Source: Marsupella aquatica
Lineage: Eukaryota; Marchantiophyta
Assembly (NCBI GenBank): GCA_973895155.1
Contig: OZ316896.1
Coordinates: 19,034,001-19,098,000 of the forward strand
DNA length: 64,000 nucleotides
Direction of reading: 5' to 3'
Under the pieces are notes generated by a model. It was not told the origin of the DNA and did not search any database. It saw nothing but the letters and a program-made list of their open reading frames with translations. The position numbers and the translations under genes were made by a program. Numbering within the stretch: the first letter of the stretch is position 1; every line of letters starts with the position of its first letter. Positions 1 through 11,600 of the stretch are shown piece after piece.

Positions 1-2640
1 TTGTTCTAGACTACCCATGACTTGTTGCATTTCAGTGTTTAAAGTAGCTACATTTTCCCAATTTAACACTTATCTCTAACACATTGGTTGTATCCTATAA
101 TTCCAGCTTATACCCCAAATTCATATAATGCCTAAATTCGAACACAACGCCTAAATTCGAACACAATGCCACATGCTAAAAAATCATAAACAGAGTCTCA
201 AAACTCGAACACAACGCCCTGGGCTCACTATTCGAATATAGCGCCCGGGCGCTGTGTTCGGGGGAAGACGGTAGTGTTTAGAGTGACCTTCACTGAAGCC
301 TGGAGGGACGCAAACAATTCAAGCCAGGAAGCAAGCGTTGCGGACAAACGATGGCGACGCAATCAAAGAAATCAATTTGCAACGGCTAAGTTTGTGACGG
401 TCATGGGATTGTGACATCTCTTCATTGAGAAAGGAAGGTGGGCATTTTTTTATGTTGCATTTCTTGAGTCGGTGACAGTTTGTTAAGTGTGTGCAAGTCA
501 TATGATCACACGGTATCCACCATTCACCTCACAACTCAAATTCAATCTCAAAACTCAGTTGAAGATTGCTCCTCCATTTCTTCTAATGCAATGTGACAGA
601 ATGACAGTACCCTGTTCACAATCATCTCTTGTTGGTATCTCTCTCATCGAAAGAGAGAGTATCAGGTATGAGCCATTACTTACTTACGTTATTTTAGAGG
701 CAGTTATCTAAGTAATTATATGGTAAATAATTTTAAAACACTCAAAAGGTAACTAATATAGTTAAAGTGAAAAATATGACATATTCTCCTTTGTATTATG
801 GTTTTTTTACGCTTAATACTTACGGCATGGCGTCCCATAATTTACACAAATATGAACACAAGCATGACAAGAACCTTTTTGTTTTCCAGAAAACCTGCTC
901 TGTCCTGTTTGTCACCATCCTTGCTAATGTGGTACATCCTCGTGCCGATGAATTTGCAAGGGACCCCTAATGGGGATCCGTAAATAATCTACTTCCACTT
1001 TAATACTCCACGCCAAAAATATTATAACAAGCTACAAAATAACTATAATAACCCATTCTGAAAGTACTCTATGACATAGTATACCTACCTTATACTATAA
1101 CTTAGAACTAATCTTAGGTACCCATCTTAGTCAATCCAAGAATTTTAAATAATTCCAGAAAATATCTAAGGGCTAAGCACTGTTCCCTCCTTTTTTACTT
1201 TTGTAACACAACAATGGACTAAAACTGGTAGGATTGATTATTATAGTAATAGACAAGCCCTATTCCCATGCGTTGCACAGTGCAATGAGGGCCGGCCCAT
1301 AGGGAGTCAGGCCAGGGGGCGAGAGGCAGGGCAAGCGCATCGAGACCGAGGGGAGGGCAAGGCAGGGTGTCAGGGTAAGGGCATCAGGGCGAGGCAGGGC
1401 GTGGACCGAGGGGAGGGCGAGAGGCAGGGGCAAGGGCAAGTGCACCGGAGGGAGGGCGAGGCAGGGCATCAGGGTGAGGCATCGCGAGCATTGATGCCCA
1501 TATACTTATATTGCAAGGGGGATCCATAATGAAGGCACAGGTGTGGGAGGCCTTGCCAAAGAGGGCAAGTGCTAATCAAATGGATATGATAATCCTCTAA
1601 AATTTCTCACGGCCAGTTTTGATTCCTGCCGATTTTGGATTTCATAGCGAAAATGAAGGACGAAAAGAGGCGGGATCACTAATTATAGTTGTAGATATGG
1701 GTCCTTGTCACACCCTACCTAAGACAGCCCGGAGGTCAGTCTACATGAATGTTTTGCTCATGATATCTTGATGTTTTGCTCAAAAAACAAATTGTCTGTA
1801 AAGGCCCGAAAGGTAATTTGATGATGATTGAGGATTGGGAAATTTTGACATTTGAGTCAACACAACTTTTCATTCTTTGCTCACTTCAAGTACGTGAATT
1901 CAAATGGCAGTACATATATCATGGACGAACCTATTATAAACAAGTATATTTATTAGGTATCTCCTTTCCTTCAATCCAAGGACACGTCAATACATCACAA
2001 TACTTGCTTGCTCACTCTCTTTTACTTTGGTAACGATTCGATGGAAAGATTTTGGTAGGGAACCTTATTTATAGTGGTTGAATGCTTAACCACTTTGTTG
2101 ACAAATGTGTGCCTCTGAAGTATACACAGTACTGAACAACATCTTTCTTCTACATCGACACTATAATTCCTGACCCAAGGGTCCTGGTCGTGAATATTCC
2201 ATTGATTTGAAACATGGTACAGGACAACATCATTCTTCTACATGGACACTAGAATTCAGGATCCAAGGTTTACAGGTCATGATTTCTCTGGTAAAAATAA
2301 GCAAATTTTCACGTCTTCTTTACATATTATGATTTGAGATTGTTTGATCTTTAGGGTTGGGTAAGCTAGATTCCACCTCTCTTAAAAGTCTCAGCCACTT
2401 TTGGCAAACATTACCTACCAAATCTTTTTTGTCTTCCATTAGCTAGTTTCCCACCTAGCTATTGACACAATTAGCCAAACTTTGATAGTTGTCCTTAATT
2501 TTAGGGAGATATGAGTGTACAAAATTCTAGGACTCTTAGATAATGAATATTTCTAGCATCTTCTCCCTCACACAAGCTCACATTCACCGTCTAGGTAGAG
2601 AAATACTTATAAATTATGCTTGGCCAAACTGTCAGATAAG
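1..2640. other. AT-rich spacer with short repeats, no gene recognised
   Basis: No convincing coding exon was found. Positions 130-262 carry several copies of a short motif, TTCGAACACAACGCC, the last one inverted and joined to a 14-bp perfect palindrome at 240-253. Positions 1270-1490 are a G-rich degenerate minisatellite. The remaining short open frames have no domain-like composition. Nothing else can be supported. Confidence 0.5.
1270..1490. repeat. G-rich degenerate minisatellite
   Basis: The + strand consists of irregular copies of a core resembling GGGAGGGCGAGGCAGGGC, with many GGG runs. It sits about 10 bp after GCGTTGCACAGTGCAATG, and a GCGTTGCAC sequence also precedes the array that starts near 14390. 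The open frame on the minus strand across it is only a repeat translation. Confidence 0.7.
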
Positions 2641-2652
2641 ATACCAAAGACA

Positions 2653-3034
2653 GGAGACCAGTGTTTCCTATATGTGAGAATATTTTGCACGTTTGCTACC
2701 TGGTGAGGCTCTTGCTAAGGTTGCAAAGAGGTTACACAAAAGTTTCAGTGACTCATTTACCAAGATCAACCGTCCAGATCGACCAGTGTTTCCTTTATGT
2801 GAGAATATTTTGCACGTTTGCTACCTGGTGAAGGCTCTTGCCAAGGTTGCAAAGAGGTTATACAAAAGTTTCAGTGACTTATTTGCCAAGATCAACCGTC
2901 CAGATCTACCAAAGTTTCCTTTATGTGAGAATATTTTGCACATTTGCTACCTGGTGAAGGCTCTTGCCAAGGTTGCAAAGAGGTTATATAAAAGTTTCAG
3001 TGACTTATTTGCCAAGATCGACCGTCCAGATCTG
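2653..3034 (+). repeat. 126-bp tandem repeat, three copies, frame-preserving
   Basis: Three head-to-tail units begin near 2657, 2783 and 2909. Period 126 is a multiple of three, so units two and three encode a 42-residue repeat, roughly PLCENILH..CYLVKALAKVAKRLYKSFSDLFAKINRPDL. The first unit lacks one base in GTGA(A)GGCTC, which shifts its frame. The peptide has no family I recognise. It may be a decayed duplicated exon or a transposon fragment. Confidence 0.75.
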
Positions 3035-3229
3035 GTCATACATTTAACGATCATAATTATATTGTACAAGTCGAGTGCAATCGTTCTCAACTAGCCATAA
3101 ATGTCACCTGCCCAAAATACGAAAAGAAGCACTCAGGGAGACCCGATAACGATAAAGACAAGAAAACAGCACAAAGGAATGAAAAGAGACCCGGGGGATC
3201 CAATAAAGTAATTCTTAGCTGATTGTGAA

Positions 3230-6200
3230 TTCTCGTGTCCTATCTTTTTCAATGGTGGTGTTGGGAGGTGCGGCGAAGATGCGGAGGTGCGGCGAGCAGC
3301 GGAGGTGCGTTTCAGGAGGCGTGGGGTAATAATGAGGGTCCCCCGGCCCCCTGGAGCGGAGGTCGTCAGCCTGGGCTGACGCTCCCGGCTCAGCCCTGCG
3401 CCCGGGAAGGGTGGCCCTGGGCCCGGGTTTGATGGCCCTGGACCTGGGAAGGTTGCCCCCCCCCCCGGGTTGGGTTTTGGTTTCTTGGCGGCCCCAGTTG
3501 GGTTGGGTTTCTTGGCGGCCCGGTTTTCCTTGGCGGATTTGTGCTTGGCGGCCCCGGACCTGGTTTGGTTGGTGGGGCTGGGCCCCCACCATAGGCGGTA
3601 CCCGTTCGCACTCTGGCTCCGTGCCTATGGGGTTTTTTTGTTCGGTCATTGGAGGCGTTCCTTCGGGTTACCAGGTTTCTGTGTTCGGCGCGGCTTGCCA
3701 CTACCGGGTTGAGGTTCTTTGCCTTGGACATCCATCCCTTGTTCCCTCGTTTATGTTTTTGTTTTGCTCGAGCTTTCCGGTGTTGTTCTTGTACTCTTTT
3801 CTCATTGTTCCGTTCATTTATTTTTGTTTCCTTTGCCCCTACCCTTTATCCCAGCTTTTTCCCAGCATTTTCCCATGGAACCCCTCTCCTATCCTAGTTC
3901 ACCACCTACCACTCTTGTCCCTATGGCTTCCCCATCTTCCACCCCTCGTTCAGCTCGCCGGATCCGCCCCTCTTCCCCCCACTTCTCCTTCTGATTCCCG
4001 TGTCCAGTGTGATGCTTGTCACAGTTGGTACCAACCATCTGGTCTGACTCGCCATCGTCGCTCATGTCCCGCTCTTCGTGCTTCCTCCTCCTCTGTGCTT
4101 CCCCCTGCCCCCCTTCCCCCTCCCTCGTCTGGCCCCCCTTCTTCCTGGGATTGGCTGGCCCACCTGGATGTCCTTGCGGCTCTTTACCCCGGTTTCCGGC
4201 ATCCTCGATTGTATACCCGGATTCCTGTGCCCTTGCGGCCCCTGCTTCGGCAGGCCTTTCGTCTTCCTTTTGACCGGCTGGCGCGTGACCCCACAGATGT
4301 TGGTGCCTGGTCCCTACTCCTCTTGCTTCCTCATTGGGTGTTGACCCTCCCTCCTCGTGGGGGCCCGGTCGGGCATAGGGAGACCATTGCCACGTTGCAA
4401 CGGTTTTTGTCGGGGGACTGGATTTTGCTTCAGGAGGAGTTCTATCACCGGCTTCTTGCGTTGGCCTCTAGGGCCTCTGAGTTTGAGGAGGAACCTCTGG
4501 TCCCTCATGTCCAGCGCCGCCTTCGCCGATGCCTCTTGTTGGGACAGGAGGGGGAGTTTTCTCGGGCCGCACGTTCCTTGGTTCCCCTTTCCCCCTCTCC
4601 TCCTTCGGTCGAGATGGTTGCGGCCCTTCGGTCCCTTCATCCCCCGGCTTCTTGCGCGGTTCCAGGTTTCATTGGGAGCTTCTCTCCGGAGGTTGAGTTC
4701 TCCCTTTCTCGCGAGATTTTTTCCTCTGTCTTCCTTCATTTGCCCCGTCTTTCTGCTGGGGGCATCTCTGGGATGAGGTTCGAGCACCTCAGGGACTGCT
4801 TCTCACCCGATGACTCGGCGTCGGGTTTCCAGGAGTTGTTCCAGGTGTGTGCTCATGTTGCAGGTGGCCGCATTCCGCCTGTTGTCGCTCGGCTCTTGGG
4901 GGCGTGTCGGCTCATGGCTTTGGCCAAGGAGACGGGTGGTGTTCGACCCCTGGTCATTGGGGAGGTCCTGTATCGTCTGGTTAGCCGCTGCATTTGTTTA
5001 TAGATGAGGGCACCGTTTGCTTCACACTTCTTCCCCCACCAGTTCGGCGTGGCCACCCCGGGCGGTTGTGAGAGCGTGGTACATGGCTTGCGTGCCGTTT
5101 TGGACCTCCACCCTGATTGGGGGGTCATTCAGGTGGATGTTGCCAATGCCTTCAACTCTGTCTCCCGCCGTGTGATTTTTGAGGAGCTTCGGGATGCTGG
5201 GGGGGAGATTGCATCCCTCATCCCTTTTGCTCGGGCTTTTTATGGGACCCCTGCCCCCTTGGTCTACTCTGACCATCTGGCGTCTGGGACATACTCCACC
5301 ATTATGTCAGAGTCCGGCACCCAGCAGGGGGATCCCCTTGGTGGTGCGTTGTTTGCCTTGGCTCATCTTCGGGCCATCCGGGCATCTTCCGGTGCTTTTC
5401 CAGGTTGCTTGTTCCCCTCTGTTGCTGACGATACTCACATTGTTGCTCCTGCCTTGCTTCTTGGAGATGCCTATATCCATTTTGTTCAGCAGCTTGCCAT
5501 TATTGGTTTGTCAGTACAGCCTAGGAAGTGTGGGGTCTGGTCCCGTCTTCCTCTCCCGGACTCATTCTCCCCCCCTCTTGATATCCCCATTAGACATGAT
5601 GGCATTCGAGTCCTTGGGGTGCCGTTTGGGGGGACGGCCTTTGAGCAGGAGTTTCTACAGTCTGCCTTGGACCAGGATGTTGCGCACCTTGACCAGCTGG
5701 TGGCTTTGGGGGATGTCCAGATTGCCTTCTTGATTCTGGTTTTGTGTTTTGTTCGCCGACCATCATACCTTCTGCGGACGGTCCCCCCCACCCCAGCGTT
5801 TTTGTCCTTGCTCTCTTCCTTTGACACCACCGTGATGCGGGTCTTTGGTCACCTCATCGGTCCTGGAGCCCTTGATGGAGAGGATGGTTCTTTTGCGGCT
5901 AGGCAGGCGTCTCTACCCCCATCGCGAGGTGGTTTGGGGGTGTCCTCGGCTGTGGTTGCTGCTCCTTGTGCGTTTCTTGGCAGTTGGGCGCAGGTGGCCC
6001 CCGCCTTGGCATCACGTTTCATTGTGGACCTTCGGCCTATCCTCTCTGACTCGGTCATGGGAGTGGAGAACGGAGCTCTCCCTTTTCAGATCCAGCTTCG
6101 TCATGCCCGGTCCTTATTACCGGAGGATGTGCAGAGCGTGGTCCCTGCTTTTGAGGGAGTTATTTTGGACAGTCCCGACCGAGTTCAACAGGTGATCTCT

Positions 6201-7400
6201 GATCGCATGCACCGATTCACCCTTTCTAGCATGCTTTCCGACGCACCCTCAGACTTGGTTCGAGCGCATCTTTTATCCGGTTTGGGCGTTGGTTCGGGGG
6301 CTTGGTTATCTGCGAGCCCATTGTGGGCCCCCTTTCGTATGAGTTCTTTTGTCTTCACCACTTCCATGCGCCTCCGTCTTGGTCTTCCCCACCCATGCCT
6401 CCTTGGGCAACCCACATGTGTTTGTGGAGCGCCCTTGGATAGGGGGGGAATCCATATCCTACGATGTGGTCATGGTAGTGAGCGGACGGCGACACACGAT
6501 GACATCCGGGATGTGGTAGCCGCCATCGCTCGTGATTATGGGTATCATGTTATGATGGAGCAACGACATGTGTTACCACCCCGGGATGGAGTACCGGACA
6601 GGCATCGGGCCGATTTGGTTTTCTCTCGCGCTAGTGTTCGTGCCCTTGGGGATGTGGTTGTTGCTGACCCCACTAGTGGAGCCAATTTGGCGTCCGCTGC
6701 CCACATCCCAGGTCATGCTGCCACGAGGGCTGCTCGCCTCAAGGAGGAGGCTTATGCTACGCGTTACCCAGGGGACCTTTTCTACCTGTTTGCCGTGGAG
6801 GTCTTTGGAGCGCTGCACCCGACCTTTGACCAGTTCTTGCGCTCCTGTGCGGTTCATTATGTCGAGCGGCGGCCTTATCCACCAGTCTCTGTTATCACAT
6901 CCTTTTTTAGACAGAGGGTGTCCATTGCACTTCAGCGTGCACAGGCCTTCACTATCCTTCGTAGAGGCGAGGCGGTTGGAGTCCGGGCATCTAGTCGGAT
7001 TCCATTGCTTGACCCCCCTATGCAGTTCACGACGGAGCTTTATCAGGCCCTTCACTTTGCCGTTGGGTAGTCTTTAGGTTTGTGTGTCCTTTGTTCTCCT
7101 TGGGTTGGGCTTGTGCCTGGTCTTTTTTGTTTTTGCTCTTTGGCCTTTTTTCTTGTTTCCCCTTGATTGGGTTTTTTGGCTTGTGGGATCCTGTCTCCCG
7201 GTTCAGCGCCTCCTACTCTTTGGCAGTTTGATATATAATAAAGGAGGGAAAACAAGACAAGATCCCCAACCCCCCAATAATAAAGTAACAAAAAGGAGTA
7301 AGACCCACTAATAAAAGAATAAAAGGTGGAACACCCAATAATAAAAGAATAAAGAGGTGGAAGACCGATTCAAAACCAACTAGAAAATAAAAACAATTAA
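3230..7400 (+). mobile_element. Non-LTR retroelement with restriction-like endonuclease (R2/Hero-like architecture)
   Basis: A GC-rich block, strikingly different from its AT-rich flanks, carries one long reading frame with a zinc finger, reverse transcriptase, a second Cys/His motif and a PD-(D/E)XK-like endonuclease, in the order typical of non-LTR elements of the restriction-like-endonuclease group. The 3' flank (7210-7400) has repeats of an AATAAAAGAATAAA type motif, which may be the 3' tail. The 5' end is not defined. I saw no LTRs. Boundaries are approximate. The copy looks young, as one stop and one probable N-terminal frameshift are its only visible lesions. Confidence 0.8.
3432..7070 (+). 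pseudogene. Retroelement polyprotein (zinc finger, RT, endonuclease), interrupted by one in-frame stop
   Basis: One frame runs through both halves, broken only by TAG at 5001-5003 between ...RCICL and MRAPF. The N-terminal half has a CxxC...HxxxxC finger (CDACHSW...LTRHRRSC, near 4008-4067) and early RT motifs (SGMRFEHLRD; GGVRPLVIGEVLYRL). The C-terminal half, numbered from 5004, has QFGVATPGGCE, motif A VDVANAFN (44-51), motif B GTQQGDPLGG (105-114), catalytic VADDTHI (140-146), a CxC..HILRC..H motif (472-498) and an endonuclease-like RAD...DVVVADPT (535-557). The likely natural start, MEPLSYPS at 3877, lies in another frame and would join after a C-run near 3977-3990. The protein would bind, nick and reverse-transcribe into target DNA. 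Antisense frames are shadows. Confidence 0.8.
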
Positions 7401-8699
7401 ACTCCAAAGATACCGCTAAAGTTACTCCGTACGCTGCACCCAGTTCATCGGATGTGAGTTGGCCCCTCCCGCAGCCGACACGACTGCGCGCTCTGCGCCA
7501 GGTGGGTCCGCCTCGCGTTCGGTGCGCAAACCTTCGTGTACGTTTGGTTCAGCGCTGAATAGCTGAACGATACACAGGATTGCACTAAGGAATAATGGCG
7601 CTGCGGCTTCGGTCGCTGTTCGGATTGCCGCTCGTTCTGTTTGCTGGGCGATCGTCAGCAATCTGGTGAGATCGGCTTCGAAAATCACAAACTGCGACGA
7701 ATTGGGTTTGGAAAGAGGAAAGCCGCTTCGAAAGTGGTCCAGTGTAGAACGCCAGCCGCGAATGGAGCTCGGAAAGGTATAGAAGGGGCAGGGAGCGAAG
7801 GCTCGAGCGGGTGGCTGAGCGGGAAGGCAGGCAGTGCACGAAAAGTGATGTTGCTCGTTGGCCGCTGCTTTGCTGCGCGGCGTGGAGAAAAACTGCGAGG
7901 CTGAGGAGCATCACCTTTTGCAGATTTCACGAGGAGCGCAGGCTGGAATCCGTTAGATTGTGCTTTCTCCACTGCGGGAGGATGATGCATAATGAGCTCC
8001 AGCAGCAGCAGTACGATGCAGTCTGGACGAGGCATCGGAATGTTTCTTGGTTTTGTGCGTATTGAGGACGGGTGGGCTTCCAAGCGAGTGGCTTTGTCAG
8101 AAAAAGGCGTACTGTACTACTAGGCTTCCAGCCTGAGGAGGTACCACCCAGTAACTACTGTAGATAGACACAGAGAGATGAGTTTTTGGTCGTGAATGTA
8201 AACCTTTACAGTAGAGCATTGAGGTTAGACCGCCTATGGTCTTCTTCGATCGTCGCGGGCGTGGGAATCGAAGAAGGATGCAATTGGATCATTGTAGAGA
8301 GTATGGGGACTGACTGACTCCTCTCCAACAGGCCTGTTGGTTCGGATTAACCATCGAGCTGAACGAGAAGTCGAGTGCGGTAGATCGACACGCAGCTATG
8401 GAACTGCTGATGCATTTCGGAGACCGGACCAATTGCCCTTGTATGCAGTGGAGAGGGGTGTTTTGTGAGTCTGGTTGTCGGCGGTTGTGAGAATGAGATA
8501 ATCTTCCAGTGCAGCAGAGAAGATACTGGATCAGGATTTGGAGGAGTCACCCTAAGTGACGGACGCACAGGCCGAGGATTGTCAGTGAGGCTGTTTGAAT
8601 GATCTTGTCTTCACGGTTGGATAAGAAAGGAAAAAGCGGGAAGCAAGGAAAGGGGAGGAAAGAGAAGGGAAGGACACGGAGGCATTGCAATTATTAGGG
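7400..8699. other. GC-richer upstream region of squalene synthase
   Basis: This gap separates the retroelement tail from the squalene synthase start and probably holds its promoter and 5' UTR. A 10-bp perfect inverted repeat, CTTCTTCGAT / ATCGAAGAAG, lies at 8241-8250 and 8267-8276 with a 16-nt loop. The open frames on both strands here are low-complexity and not supported as genes. Confidence 0.4.
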
Positions 8700-11600
8700 A
8701 TGGGAATGATAGGGATGATTTTGCGGCATCCAGAGGAAGTGCCAGCATTGGTGAAGCTGAAGGTAGCATCAGTGCAGGCATTGAGTTTCGTTCCTCCGGA
8801 ACCGCATTGGGCATTCTGTTATAGCCTGTTGCAAAGAGTGTCGCGGAGCTTCGCCATCGTCATACATCAACTAGGGCCCGAGCTACGCAATGCCGTAAGA
8901 AATACGGACTCCCTCCTTTTTGACGTGAAAAATGTTCATTCGATCAGGGACAAAGATATAACTGATTATAGTTTTGGTATTCGTGTCTGACTGCTTGTTT
9001 TAGATTGATATTGACTCCGTGAGATTGGGGTTGATGTGGAGCGCGAGCTCCTTGTCTCTCTTTGTTGCACTTGTATTGTCTAAGATGCGAAATCAGACAT
9101 ATATATATACAGTTATGATTTCTTAGTTTCCTTCTTGTCAGTGGAGTTGAGTGGGAATGCTCACATAAGCTTTTGCTTTCTGTGCGATGAATTTGCTGCA
9201 TTGTTAAGTCACCTGTACCGTGTCAAGAATTATTAGCTTTCAATGGCAACTAGAGCAATTGATGTGATGTTCCACCCTACAAATCTTGCAGATTTGCGTT
9301 TTCTACTTGGTTCTCCGCGCCCTAGACACGGTCGGTAAGTAATCATGGATCGGATCATTTTCCTATGGTCTGTAATGATGCGGGTTGTCATTCTCCTTTT
9401 GCCATCAGAGTGGGCTCTAGATTTAGTCCTCATCGCGTTTCTGTTACAATGCCATGGTCAATGCAAGTGAGGTTGTTTTTGCCGTGTGATCTACCCAGCT
9501 GATATAGCTTACGATCGAATTGATTGGGTGGATCGAGGACAGAGGATGACATGGGTGTCCCTATCGAAACGAAGGTCCCCATTTTGAAGGCATTTCACCA
9601 GACAATTTACGATTCATCCTGGCATTTCGTATGTACGTCCTTCTGAAAAATATCCCCATCTTTTCAAAGTTCCAGTTTTCCTACGGCAGCTTGCGGATCG
9701 AGAGTTACGCCCTTGAAAATTGAAGCTTCGAAGTGTTTCTGCTTATAAAAAATTTGGCATGCATTTGTGTGACAGGTGGCGAGAAAGATTACAAAGAGTT
9801 GATGACTGGCTTCCATCATGTCTCCACAGCATTCTTGTCTCTTGACAAAGGGTTCGTTTGGACAGCTCAATTCCGTTGAAGTCCTGTTATGGTTCTTCAA
9901 TTACTGCGATAGGGCTTGCGAATGGCATTAAGTAAACCCAGTGCTTATTATGGACGAAATACGGGCTCCTAAATTGGTGTTTAGCTCCCGATTCTGCTAG
10001 TAGGATTGGCAGTTGTAGGCGATCAGGAAGTCGTGTGAAGATTCCTTGATTGTGATTCTTTGAGCCGTCCGTGTCTCTCCTGTGCAGGTATCAAGAGGTG
10101 ATCAAGGAGATGACAGACCGCATGGGTAATGGGATGGCTAAATTTATTGAAGCAGAGGTACATTTTGCAACCATGTCGCCCTCACCCTGGTCGCTGGTCG
10201 CATAGGTCACCTGTGTAGATATTTCCTTGCCCACAAAAGCGTTGTTGATGAATTCAATTTGCGACGTGTACTTTCATCTGCTCTGAAGTTGATTTGGTGA
10301 GCTCTGACTCTAATGGGCGTTGATTGCATCACTTCCGACAGGTAGAAACTATCGCAGACTACGACGAATATTGTCATTATGTGGCCGGAATTGTTGGATT
10401 AGGGCTGTCGCGACTCTTCTATGCCGCTGGACTGGAAGACTTTGCCTTGGATGTCCTCTCAAACTCGATGGGCTTGTTTCTACAGGTGCGTCGAGTTTAT
10501 CGTACCTAGCTTGGTCACTCCAGTTTTTCTAGCCTTTTGGTGTTGAGGGGTGAAGGGTTGATAAGTGAAGCTTTCATTCTATTTCGACTTTTTGTTGTTC
10601 GGAAGATCTATGACAGCATAAAGCTGTTTGATTCCACTATGACAACTTGAGCTGACTGACTTTTCATACTTCTTTCCAGAAAACAAATATCATAAGGGAT
10701 TATCTGGAAGACATCAATGAGTTGCCTGCACCACGAATGTTCTGGCCTCGTGAAATTTGGGGGAAATACGTAAACCAGCTGGAGGTTTTTATTTAACTGA
10801 GCCTTCTAATTTTGACCTGCTTGGTGTTCAATGCTAGAAGTACACGGGTTTCCCTTGTTGTGCCGGTAGGATTGCTTGTGAAGTTACACATTACCAAAAA
10901 CTCTTCATGAAAAAGTGGAGTTGTTCTCCTGAAGTTGCTTTCAGAGAGTTCATGTTCCTGCAACTACCTGATGCGGATACTGTCTGGTGAAGCAGGACTT
11001 GAAGGAGGAGGACAATGCCGAGGCAGCTGTCAATTGTCTCAATGACATGATAACCAATGCCCTTAAACATGCGCCAGATGCTCTCCAGTACATGTCTGCA
11101 TTGAGGGATCCAGCAATATTCCGTTTCTGCGCCATTCCCCAGGTACCCTACTATTTTCATGCTATCTCTTCCGGAACAAACCTGTTCACCACAAGAATCG
11201 ATGGAGGAAAATCCCAACGATAACTTCATAAGTTTAACATGGACGCAAGTAAACACTTCGATGATAGAAATGCGTTTAAGCAGGTGACCTTCAAGACCTG
11301 CCCACATACTCTGGGTGTTCTTCTCAAGTATGTAGGGAGTCGATCCTCGCGCATCAGCATTTCTCTTCGTGGTTCAATTATGTCCTACTAAAATCTGCTA
11401 GCCATCTCTGGTGTGCCACTTTTTTTCGGGTGTTTTGTATGATGTCTGACCCTCGATTACGGAAATGAAATAATGGATACAGATCATGGCAATAGCCACG
11501 CTGGCTCTCTGCTACAATAATATACTTGTGTTCAGAGGTGTTGTCAAGATTCGGCGAGGTGAGATGTCATGCTTCTGTATTCGCGATAGAGTTTGGGATT

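Noticed and set aside
4314-4787. 157-residue minus-strand frame and other antisense frames within 3.4-7.1 kb
   Set aside because: They are shadows of the GC-rich retroelement coding strand.
7685-8083. 132-residue minus-strand frame before squalene synthase
   Set aside because: It is low-complexity and Pro/Ser/Ala-rich, with opposing open frames of similar length in a GC-rich patch.
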